This document shows, in pieces, positions 12,451 to 22,700 of a DNA stretch of 64,000 bases (its first letter is position 1; every line of letters starts with the position of its first letter). The notes beneath the pieces were generated by a model. The model was given only the letters and a program-made list of their open reading frames with translations, had not been told where the DNA came from and ran no database searches. Source of the stretch: Amblyornis subalaris (lineage: Eukaryota > Chordata > Aves > Passeriformes > Ptilonorhynchidae); contig JACAXG010000025.1 in NCBI GenBank assembly GCA_018881555.1, forward strand, positions 3,665,899-3,729,898, written 5' to 3'. A program made the position numbers and the translations under genes.

Positions 12451-12609
12451 AAGTTGCACTCATTACCAGAAGGGCTTCACAAGAAATGGTGATGCCAAAT
12501 GAGCGGAAGAAACTCTTCTTTCCTAATTATTACTCTGCAAATGAGTCAGAAAGGCCTGAGGGGTATTATTTGTTAGAGGAACAGCCTGAAGAGCCTGAAC
12601 TCCTGCCTG
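12451..12609 (+). CDS. Candidate exon B of a small spliced gene
   Basis: A 159-base segment sits between a good acceptor (ccttttttctgtgcacag) and a good donor (CCTG followed by gtaagg). Only the frame that joins exon A in phase is open; the other two contain stops. The encoded peptide has a basic start, then an aromatic patch (KLFFPNYYSANES), and ends in an acidic proline/glutamate stretch (EEQPEEPELLP). It has no transmembrane segment, cysteine pattern or domain I recognise. The intron to exon A would be 215 bases and carries an N at 12287. No N falls inside the exon. This is the longest and best-bounded of the four pieces, yet still short enough to arise by chance. Confidence 0.3.
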
Positions 12610-12721
12610 GTAAGGAAAGGAAAGATTTCTCTGGGGTTACCACAAGACATTCAAAGAACCATTCTCCTTGTGGCCTTTACCCCTTACAACCCAGACGGTC
12701 TCATGTTTACATCATCAACCA

Positions 12722-12746
12722 TGATGAGGATTATTAATCCTCATCA
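12722..12746. repeat. Perfect 12-bp inverted repeat with paired GGATTA/TAATCC sites
   Basis: The left arm TGATGAGGATTA and the right arm TAATCCTCATCA are exact reverse complements separated by one T. The centre joins GGATTA to TAATCC, the preferred site of bicoid-class (K50) homeodomain proteins such as OTX, PITX and CRX, in a back-to-back arrangement that can bind dimers. It lies in the putative intron between exons B and C. It may equally be a chance palindrome. Confidence 0.85.
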
Positions 12747-13544
12747 CAGCCTAAAACAACAGGCTGGTCCCTGTCATGAGAAACTTAACAGTGTAAGGCA
12801 AAAGGCTTCCGAAGGCCACAGGCAGATGCAGCAGCACGAAGCAGCCATGACCAATGCAATGGTCACCTTTGAACTCCGCTGGTGCCCTGCAGAGCCTGTG
12901 ATCCACCCCAGAAGCAGCTGCATTTCAGCTGAAAGACACCAGTTGCCTACGAAACCNCTACACACAGGCCTGGGGGTGAAACTCCCACTGACCATGTCAC
13001 AGCTATTACAGACCGTGATTCCCAATAGCGGCGATTGTGGGGTTTAGATTAATTTGCCGTCATTTCATCATTTACACTAAATGCCATGGTTCTTTGATAA
13101 ACATTTCAGGCCTTTTTCCAAACAATTTTTCCATTCGGAGCTGATGAAAACAGGCTGTCAGCACTCCCGGTAGAAACACCCTNCTCATGGCAACAGTTGC
13201 TGTCTGGCCTAGTGGTCTCCCTGGAGAAAATCCAAGTAGGAAGGCAGTCTCAAGGCTCCATTCCTGGAGCTAATCGGGTCTGGGAGGAGGGCGACCACTG
13301 TGTCAAGAAAATGATGATAGTCTTTCCCTCTGAGGGACTTAGAGGACAACAGAGAGCAGATTTTGTCAATCTGCAGGCAGGAGTGGCAAGCTCCAAAAAT
13401 GAGGAGGGGGATTATGGCAGCCCCCAGTGCTGGGGAAAACAAAGCATTTTTTCAGGTCAAAGCATGGATTGCCTTCCAAATGTTGGCACTAACTGCTCTT
13501 ATCTGGTTCTCTCTCCAACATCTCCCTCCCTCCCTCCCTTACAG

Positions 13545-13623
13545 GTCTGCTGAGAGATGACTGGAAGCTTCCTCCTGGGGAATGTCTTCCAAACACTCTT
13601 ACTTCTGCGTCCATCACACAGAG
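13545..13623 (+). CDS. Candidate exon C of a small spliced gene
   Basis: The acceptor is very strong: a repeated tccc tract followed by ttacag. The donor is good (ACACAGAG followed by gtaaaa). Only one of three frames is open, and it is exactly the one that continues exon B, which leaves one base of a codon while exon C supplies two. The 79 bases encode about 26 residues (LLRDDWKLPPGECLP..) with no recognised domain and end in phase 2. The polypyrimidine tract is itself a short (TCCC)4 simple repeat, so the acceptor could be fortuitous. The intron between B and C would be 935 bases. Confidence 0.28.
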
Positions 13624-13746
13624 GTAAAAGCCTGAGAGAAGTCTGAACCTGGGGCCAAGCTCTGCACCAGTAGAGCCCATCTCTCTCTGTGAGAGGTCAT
13701 CAGTCCCAGAATTATGTTCAAATTCTGGTTTTTGTCATTGTACCAG

Positions 13747-13831
13747 GCTAAGGTAGGGCCCACAGGACCTGCTGGATCCATGATCTATACCACAGTCAGA
13801 AAAATGTCCGTGAGGGGCAGGTGCAGGCCTG
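13747..13831 (+). other. Exon-like segment D, out of phase with A-C
   Basis: It is bounded by a good acceptor (ttttgtcattgtaccag) and a good donor (CCTG followed by gtaagg). One frame is open and begins AKVGPTGPAG, a short collagen-like run. The only open frame cannot follow exon B or exon C, because the phases needed run into stops at once. It is therefore either unrelated, an alternative exon of another transcript, or chance. Its presence warns that splice-like segments are not rare here. Confidence 0.15.
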
Positions 13832-14179
13832 GTAAGGCATCCCAGCCTGAATACAAGCATATCCCTTCTGTTGATTTCTGCATGAATCCTGCCCATAAAG
13901 AGTCCTTCAGCATCTGTTATCTGTGACTCCAAAGTTTGTCCTTATAGCAGAGTTCATTGTGGCAATACTAAAAGGCAAAGTTTAACTAGATCACANAGCG
14001 GGAGGGAAAGGATGACAGTCTGTATGTTGAGTTATGAGAGTCTGGCAGTTTCTTTCTAGAGTATTTATTAGGATATTGTCCAAAGAGTCCTTCACTGTTT
14101 ATGACACACCATAAATACCATCTGTCTCCCCTCACCTCCCGAAACAGTGAGCTGTTCTTTGCTGCAATGCTGTTTGCAG

Positions 14180-14350
14180 GTCATCTTGATAACCTGCCCC
14201 ACAGGAAGAAGTGACAAAAATAGATCTCTCCGCTTAAAAAAAACTCTTTATTTCCACTAAGCACCGATATTTTGCCTCTATTGATGTAATCAAACACCAT
14301 GTTGACAGCGTGTGAAAAGTCTAAAATAAAGACTCCCTTAATCTGGAAAT
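14180..14350 (+). CDS. Candidate terminal exon E with stop and AATAAA
   Basis: The acceptor is good (ttctttgctgcaatgctgtttgcag). Joined to exon C in the required phase, the frame reads three more codons and stops at TGA 14187-14189. An AATAAA polyadenylation signal follows at 14325-14330, a plausible distance for a short 3' untranslated region. The assembled open frame from ATG 12202 would be 282 bases including the stop (34 + 159 + 79 + 10), giving about 93 residues. The coding part of this exon is tiny, so its support comes only from the acceptor, the phase and the poly-A signal. The exact 3' end is a guess. Confidence 0.25.
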
Positions 14351-17300
14351 CAGCACCTGGAAGTGTGCGATCAAGGATAGCTGAAGCAGGCAGAGAGCAG
14401 AGCTTGTATCCAATATACTGAGGCATTGTTCAAGACATCCAGCTTTGCAGAGGGCCCGTGACATCGGCAGAAGATAGTTGCTATACAAGATAGTTGCTAT
14501 ACAGAGAGAAATGTAAATAGCAGGGTTTTTTCCTGGCTACACTGGCTTTTCTGATCTGGACTTCCACTATAGGTGGATTTTGAGGTCTTTTGTTGGATCC
14601 CCATTGCTCCACAGAGGCCGATGTATGTCCATAAATGTCAGAAGCATCTGCAGTGTATGCTTAGATTAATCAGACAGTGTATGAGGAGTTCAGTGTGAGC
14701 TTCATGAGGGTGACACAATCACAGAAGTCCTGAAGTTTCTGGAGAGATATTATGCATGAGCATTATACTCAAAATAACTTGAACCTGGTAGATTTTTTTT
14801 TTAATNTCCTATTGTCAGCAGAATGTGCTTGTTCATACACAGCCCACAAGCATAACTTTGATTCTAAGTCTTTATTTATAAAGACAGGAAAAACTAGGAA
14901 GAGAATTTATAGATAACAGCAGCTCATTTGTAGAGGCTAAAGTAACACAGAGCCAGGCCAAAAAGAAGGGGCAAATGTTCAAGCAAAAGTATGACTTATC
15001 CTCAAAGCAACCAAATTTTAGTTGATGGTACAACCTTCAGCACAAGGAAGTATTTTGCTGAGTGTGAGGTGTCTTTTCCTGGTTGGTACACTGAAAAAGG
15101 GTTGAATTCATGGAAATCCTGAAGTCTCAGTATTACAGAACTAAACAATTAGAGTTGTCCCTTCCAACTTTATAACTGGTGAACCCAAGACCCTCTGAGA
15201 ACAACACCTACCTGGGATCATATGGAAGGTCAGCAGTAGACAGCTTAAGTATCCAGTTAAAGGAGATCAGCTCTTTAATGTTAACTAATCCCAGTGGACA
15301 GCTGACAAATGAGGCTATTTAAAGAACTATTTACTCTCATTATTCCAAATTGAAGAACAAATTGTTTTGAAAAGTTCAGAATTTCTTCACAGCTGATCAG
15401 AGCTGAGGAAAAAGACAGAAAAGGTCAGATGACATATTGTGAACTAGTTTCCCTTCTCTGAAACTGCCTAATCAACTTGGCTTAATTACAGAACACAGCC
15501 CCCTCCAAGCTGAGACTGACACATAGAAAAATCTGTAGGCAATTTGGATACAACAAAAACATAACATCTCACAGAAATCCCCGATGTCCCCATATTGTTT
15601 GCATGGGGACTAAGCTGTTCCATACACACAAGTCCTTGTTTAGATTGTTTGCTGCCATCCTCAAGAGAAGATATTGCAGTGGAAGGGGAGAATGAACTAA
15701 CACGCTCTAACCCATTCCTTAGTCTCTTAGCTTCATGTCATGGTAAGTAATGAGTTTGGTACTACATCATGGCAATGTTATGACAGAAAGCAAAGCCCTT
15801 CTGACCTCGAATTAATCCTGTCGTCTCTGAGAGCTTTGTTTCAGGCTTCACTGGGGACATGTGTGTGTAACTTTAGATGATATCTGAAGGCATTTCAGAT
15901 GTTAGCCAAAAATGTGCTTTATATTATACTGGACTTTGTTGCTCCTTTCCATCCAAAATAATTTTGGGGAAGGTGAGGAAATCTCAGGTGGGAAATCCCT
16001 TGACATCCCCTGACTCCCAGAGTAACAGACTATAAACAATTATCAAAAATGTCACTACTGCATGACCTGTGTCTGCTGAAATGTTGAGAGCTGTGTTCAG
16101 GATTATTGTAGCCACTTAAACTAGAGGCAGAAAGTCAAAGACAATCACACGTTGCAGGGAAGAGCTGGATCTCTCAGATCAAACAGAGAAGAACAAGCCA
16201 GTTCACGGCTCTGGATCACAGAAATCAGAAATTAAAGAATTCTGTAGNGTATTTAGACAAAGCACATGTTTTGTTGACATCTACAGAAAGGTTTCCATGC
16301 TGATTCATAGAAGAAAAATGTCTTGTTCCCTGTTGATCTATAAATCTCTTCAGACCATTCAGTGTCAGACAGTTTGTATCTATCAGCTTTCTCTTCCACC
16401 TGTATTGTTTCTGTCCCTCTCAGGATGCCTGAGCCCTTTGTCCATTATTTGGCCAGTGAGTAGTTGATGCCTGGTTTATTTTAATTTTTGTTCCATCTAG
16501 TTTCAGCTTTGAGTTAAGATGGAGGAAACAGGGTACTTAGGGGAGAGTTTCTTTGCATTCTACAGGATAACTTGTGTGTTCAGTTTGCTAGGGTCAGAGA
16601 CAAATTAGAGTAGGACCAGAAACTACTTGAGTTCCTCCTCACAGTATTCACACACCTATCTTCTCAGCTGGCAGAGAAGGGAGTTGGGAAACAAGGAGTT
16701 AATGCTGAGCAGCAGTGAGGCCACTGGTATATTCTGGGATCTCCAGGTGCAGGGCTGGAGCAAGCAGCCGAAGTGAGTAGGTAATTACCCCAGGATCCCA
16801 TAAAAGAGGTGGGCCAGACTGTTATTGTGCTTTTTTTATTTGATTGGGGGTGGGGAAGAAATCTTGGTCTTTGGACTCTGGAAAACAAAAAAAACCAAAA
16901 CCAAAAAACTCCTCCCACTTCATTGGGACCAAGCCCAGGCTGAAGAAAACCTTCGAACCTTTACTGTCATGTAGGAACACTTAAGTGTCTTCTCTGTTTT
17001 GTAGTTCTGGTAAAGTATGTTTCCATAATGATAGTGAGGGAGCAATAGATGGCAATACAAGGAACCATTAGACAANTAGAAAGTCCTGCTTCTTCTCTTG
17101 TAGTACAGATGAACAGAAAAGTAGAGGTTTGAGTCCCATGGTGGTAAGCTCAGGGTTAGGAAAATCTGCTGAAGCTTCATGATTTGAGATTGTCTCTGGG
17201 GAACCCCTGCTTTCCATGTTCTTGGCTGTCTTCAGATTCCTTATGTAAGTGTAAGAAGAGAAGCATAAATTTCAACAAGGGGCAATTTTTTGCCTGTTTT

Positions 17301-19009
17301 TCCCCCGCTTCAAGTCAGTCTTGCATGTCCCTGTCTCTGCTGCTTTCTTGGAGCAGTTGATTTATTTTGAGCTGTTCAAATGTTGCCCTCTTGGATGGTT
17401 TGGCCCGAAGTGTCCTGTCCTGCCCACGCGATGGTACAGTTCTATCTCACCTCAGGCAGACAAATTAGCATCCTGCTGGCTTTCAGCTCCCTCTGCAGTC
17501 AACAGAAAGAGAAAACCCTNGGAGGGTTACACAGGTCACCCAAGGCACAGCCAGAAGGTCCTGGTCCCTCCCCATTGACTGAATGGGGAGCTCATCTTGT
17601 CTGTGCTCCTAACCTGGGCAGCTCAGTCAGCAGCTGTAATTTAGGGAAATCATGGTGAAAGGGTGTAAATGAGCAGGGAGCACCTGAGAGAGGAAACACT
17701 TCTGTCAAAAGAATGAGGTGCTCTGAGGAGAGACTAGAAAAATAGTTATGTCTCTGCTTAGGGTTCAAGAAGAGGGAGGACATTTTCACATACCGTGGTT
17801 CTCTTGCTGCAAGATAGAAGGCAGAAAGAGCAACCACCAGAGGACATGAGGAGAGGAAACAAGTAATGGGCAAAAGTAGCAGGGGGTGGTGCTCAGCTTC
17901 ACAGTAATTTGTGGGGCTCTAACCTATCACAGCCNTAGGAACATGAAGGGAAAGCAATGACTGGTGTTCATATGTTTTCCACCAACTGTTACGGTCTCTG
18001 CTGGTGCTGCAGAATTGCCCCCTCCAAAGAGGGGTTGTGTATTGAGCAAACAGGCTGCCTTTGCCACTAATGTTGCCTTCTTGCACCTCTGCCCTTAGTT
18101 CCCTGGCTTCTGCATCCCAACAAATGAACAAGTGCTTTAGTGCAAGGCAGACAAGGGGCTTCTGGAGTGCTCAAAGGTGCTATTTTATGAGGGGAGATAC
18201 AAAAGTACCATCTTGGAATTTGCAGCCACTCACCTACATTTTTATCAAAAAAACCTAGTCTTTGTGTTTCCCAGCTCCTGCTTGTGCGTTGCCTTCCTTA
18301 ACCCCCTCAGCAAATCCTACAGATTATAGTATTTTCCCAGAACCAGTTTGTACTGTCGCTGTTTTCCATCAGGTGGCTATTTCAGTAGCAACAGTTCCCT
18401 TGAGTCCACGAGGTGACTGACTGTCAGAAATATTAAGCATTTGTGACTGCTGATGACTTGAAAATGAATNATGTTCTCAGCACAAACCATCTTTTCCTCT
18501 AATATTTGGGCATTTCTCTTGCTTCCTTCACAAGACTAGATGAGCAGATCATGCAATGGAATGCAATTTGGTTTTATTTTTTTGTTTTTTCCCCATTTTT
18601 GTGTTTGGGCTGCAATTTTTACTGTGTAGCATTCAGAAGATCAGTTAAATTAATGCTCTTCCACTACTCTATTTCCATGTCTTGCTGAGGTATCTCTTTC
18701 CTATGGTCCAAAACAAACCATGACATGAACCAAGCAGCACTGAGGGAGCTAACCGAAGGAGGCTGAGAAATTATTAGGAGATCTGAAGGTGAAAAATGGG
18801 CAAGTTTATGGCGAAAATGCAGGGGGAAAAAAAAGTCTTTCTGAGCCAGTAGAGGGCATTTCTCCAGGCTGGGGGACAAGGAGCTTAGCTATGTTCCAGG
18901 GAGAAGAGTTTTGTTCTCCAACCACTGCTCTGTGGGTTTTTTTTTCCTTGTGGTTATAATAGAGAATTTTAATCTGTGGCACTTGTCATCCTTACATCTT
19001 CCTTCAGGA
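14351..19009. other. No gene seen
   Basis: Non-coding sequence with scattered short frames. An exact 16-base tandem duplication lies just before it, at 14472-14503. The stretch 15100-16600 is AT-rich. No CR1 or SINE was identifiable here. Confidence 0.55.
14472..14503 (+). repeat. Exact 16-bp tandem duplication
   Basis: The word agatagttgctataca occurs twice with no spacer (14472-14487 and 14488-14503) and no differences, which suggests a recent slippage event. Confidence 0.9.
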
Positions 19010-19440
19010 ATTAAACACACTAAAAATTATTAATTTAATTTCACTGGCACAGCGCTGATCCAAGAGCTTTCTGGCAGCCCACCTCACTATCTCTGATGTT
19101 TCTGTGGTCAAAAGCAACAACCAACAGCACTCATGGGCAAGCAGGTCTCGGTATCCCGGGAGCAGGATTTCATTAAGGAGTGCCATGGCTCCCTGCATGG
19201 GTGTCTCTCACCTCCTTTTTATTTGAAGCAGTACAGTCAAGAGAAACAGCTAGCAAGCTAATCACCACCACAGCCTATTGGGAAGATAGGAATAATTATT
19301 TAAACCAGTCTTGAATTACTCATTGGCATGCATCTAATTAACAAATTCCGATTATTCCTGTAACTATTGTGTAACAATTAGTGGGTGTTAAATTGAGCTC
19401 TTCTGCCGGCAATTTCAATGGTGTAATTTTGCCAAGATGT
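19010..19440. promoter_or_regulatory. Candidate conserved regulatory element rich in homeodomain sites
   Basis: A block dense in intact TAAT/ATTA words: ttattaatttaatt at 19028, taattattta near 19292, ctaatta at 19334, acaattag at 19374, aattgagc and aatttcaatgg near 19391-19420. CpG-bearing words occur between them (agcgctgatcc, ctcggtatcccgggagc, ctgccggcaat). This mixture of AT-rich core sites and retained CpG is typical of vertebrate developmental enhancers, but I have no alignment. A minus-strand frame at 19004-19198 is open and probably accidental. Confidence 0.3.
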
Positions 19441-19777
19441 CTTTGTTTTGCCTGCAGTGCCTGGTGCCACTGAGAATAGACTGAAGGTGGTCAGAGATTT
19501 TCGACTAAATTTACTTTTGCTGAAAAGTGCCATTCCTTCGAAGCCTGGGGCATTTTTGCAGGGAAGACAAAGCAATTTCAAGCAAGATTTTTCTCTGGCC
19601 AGATTTCTGATCTCTGAGACCTGTTGGTCACTTCAGACAGGAGAGGAGGAGACATCAGAATCAAAGCATAGAGCTGAAAACAGATGTTCTGACACAAATA
19701 TGCTTCACATGCATATTGGGGCTTTTTTGTTTTGGTTTGGTTTTTAATGCTTATCCTGCTCCAGGCATTTTTATTTT

Positions 19778-19797
19778 AAAAAAAAAAAAAAAAAAAA
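19778..19797 (+). repeat. Poly-A run (20 A)
   Basis: Uninterrupted A run following tttttatttt. No processed retrocopy or SINE body precedes it and there is no obvious target-site duplication, so I treat it as a simple repeat. Confidence 0.85.
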
Positions 19798-22700
19798 TTT
19801 CAAAACCTTCAAAGATTTCACAAGGCTGAATTGTCTTCCTCTGGCAATGCAAACGCCTGCCCTGGGGTGCAGAAAAGCTCCTCAGGCTGGGAGAAGGAGC
19901 AAGCCNCACCGAGACTGCAGGGCTCTGCTTCACACTGCTGCACATGGAGCCAAAGACATTCCAAGGCTTTGAAGCCATGGCAATCAACAGGGGGGAAACA
20001 GGTCTCTTCTACAAACAAATCCTGAGGAATCAGATGGCTGTAAGACGCTGCTTGCTCCCTGCTATATTCAGTTTTCAGGAGTCGCCTTCTGCCTGTGGAC
20101 TGGTGATATGGCCTGGGCAGATGTTTCTCTTGACAGTGATACCTAGGTATGCTCCTGAAGATGGGAGTAACAGCAGAGATGTGGAACAACCTCACCAACC
20201 AAAAAGGAGGCTGATATGAGGTTTTTTTCTCTATGCTAGGCTTGGGCTGTTCTATTTAAAATACAGTGTCTTAGCTCCTGTTTCCTACAGGGAATCCCAG
20301 AGCCAGGCCTGGCTGTGTCTATGTAAGCCAGATCCCAAAGCAAGGACTGAGCTGTGGCTGCAGGTATTTCACTTCAGAAGACATCATCAGGGCTCCTAGA
20401 GATTTTATCCATGCTACAGTTCAAGATGTGGCTCTTCCCTGAAGAGTGAGCTCTCTAACTGGGAGATCAATTAAATAAATAAATAACCAAACAAAAAATC
20501 AAAGTCCTAGAACCAGCTGAATTTTGCACAGACCCCGCCAGGATCCTGCCATTGATCAGTGTCTGCCAGCATGAGGCCGCCACCTTCTCACCCACACACA
20601 CCCCTGATTCTGCCAATGGTGAGCTTAGCCCCTTCTGGGAAGCACAAGTACCACATCCCTCATCATTTCCCTGAGGTGTTCCTCCTAAGTCATAAGTTTC
20701 CATCTTGGCTAGGTCTGAGTCTAACCTGCTTTACATGGAATCATGATGCTCTTATATAAATCACTAAGAGATCCTGGCTGCTCCCAGGGCCTAATTTTTT
20801 TCCAGCATGAAATGATCCTANGATGTTTGTCAGACATTTAGGACACTTGCTACTTTTCCCTTTGACCATCCTCACTCTCTTCCACTTGCTTTTTATGTCT
20901 CTGCTATAAATAAAAGCTCCCTGAGATATCCAAAGCATTGCTTAAAAAAGAGGTGGGGGGAGCTTGCTGGGGGGGAAAGGGCCATTATAGAAAAGGCCAG
21001 GTGCTTGGCATGTCCCCAGCTTGTGAAGGTGGGAGCTGTCACGAGTCTGAAAAATATCAGTGTGGGAGTTATAAATAAGCTTTAAAGCCAGGGTTTTAGA
21101 AAGTCATCTTTAAATGCTGCATAATTTATAGCCTGCTGCAAAGAGAAGAGTGTGTGAGCTCTGGAAGCCAAGCTAACCCATTCTTTGCTCCCTCCATAGC
21201 TGGAGTGTTCTTATGCATGTGGTGAGGTGTATGGTGAACATCCAAAATTCAGGATTTTATTAATCAGTGCCTCCTTCCAAAAGTTTACCTGGGTCACTGT
21301 GGATGGGTTTCTTTCAACTCCTGGTGTCTCAGTGTGGACCAGAAATAAATACCATTGGTCTCATATTGCAAAAAAAAATGGAGTCATGAGAAGGAATGCT
21401 GCACTCAGGTAGGGGAGTGTTGAGAGATAGCAAGAAACTCAGCAATAAACGCTCTATGCTCTTTAGAAGTGATTTACTTTCTCATTGACTCAACTCCTCC
21501 TCTTTAAAACAGGGATTATCCTAAAAGGTTGAGAAACTCCTTTCAATAGCAGCTACAAAATGTTTTGCTCTTCTCTCACAGAACAAAGCCACACCAGAAG
21601 CAGGGGGTAAGGGCCTGCCCCAAGGAGGGCCAGAATAGCTGCCAAGCTGGCACTTACAGCAATCGTTTCATCCAGTCCTGGAAGTGCAGCTACCTCTAGG
21701 ATGTAACATAACAGCTGTCCTTTCGCCATCCAAAAATAATAAACAACGGGAAGCAGAACGGGCTTTCAAGGCAGCTGAGTCTCCTGAGAGGATCTAGCCC
21801 ACCACATTACCATTGCTCCTCCTTTTCCCCAGCTGGAAAGAAGTCTGGAAATCATGAGTCCTAAAACAAAATAAAATAAATATATGGTGTCAGAGCTTTA
21901 GTATAAATGGCAAATATCTGTGGTGCTGGTGCCTTCTCTGAAAGGTGCCCCAGTGTATGTCCCACTGCCCGTATCACCACCTTGGGCTTGCTTCTGTGCT
22001 GGTGTGGAAGGACCAGTGCCACCTCTCTGGCCTTCCTCACCTTGTTTCTCCACAGACATCTGCATCCAAGCCTTGACTTGTTCAGAGCCTGCTGAGCTGG
22101 TGAGATTTAACAGGATCTTGCCGCCCAAAGTGCCGTGGCTTGAGGCTATAGATTTAAGGAGAAGCATTAAGCACCCTGCTCTTTAACTCATTTCTAATCC
22201 ATTTATTTAAACTTCAGAGTGGTTTTAAAGCACAAGAATCAAAGGCGAGAGCAATTTAGAGTTTTCCAGAGCAGCTCTGTGATCTGACCTCTGCACATAT
22301 CCTGGCTGCCTTTAAAAGTGCACCAGCATAAAAGCACAGTTTGTGACAAAGCATCTGGAAGGATTAAAAACTTTCTGGGATGGAATATGCTTCTGTCAAG
22401 GACCTCTTTCCTATCTCAACTCAGTTGCCAAAAAAAGATCTTTCCTCAGGGGGCTTCTAACCCGCCTGAGGGATTTAGAGAAGAATTGCTGAGAAGAGCA
22501 TANAGCGATTTGATTAAGGGATAAATGTGAAAAGGAGTGGGAGGGGGCCTAAGGGATAGAAGGGAGAAACAAGATTAAAAAGAAAATAAAAGAAGTGAGA
22601 AGTAACTGAGCTGTGTAAGGCAAGGTTTGTGGAAGTCAAGACTTTGGGGGCTGTTTTGCCTCCTAGTACATATGATACCCTTCAGCAGTGCAAAAAACTA

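Noticed and set aside
13747..13831. Collagen-like exon (GPTGPAG) joined to the candidate gene
   Set aside because: The only open frame cannot follow exon B or C without an immediate stop, and two Gly-x-y triplets are not enough for a collagen call.
15110..15260. CR1 fragment suggested by ttgtcccttccaac
   Set aside because: No further CR1 words in order on either side.
19778..19797. Poly-A as the tail of a processed retrocopy
   Set aside because: No gene-like body or target-site duplication beside it.
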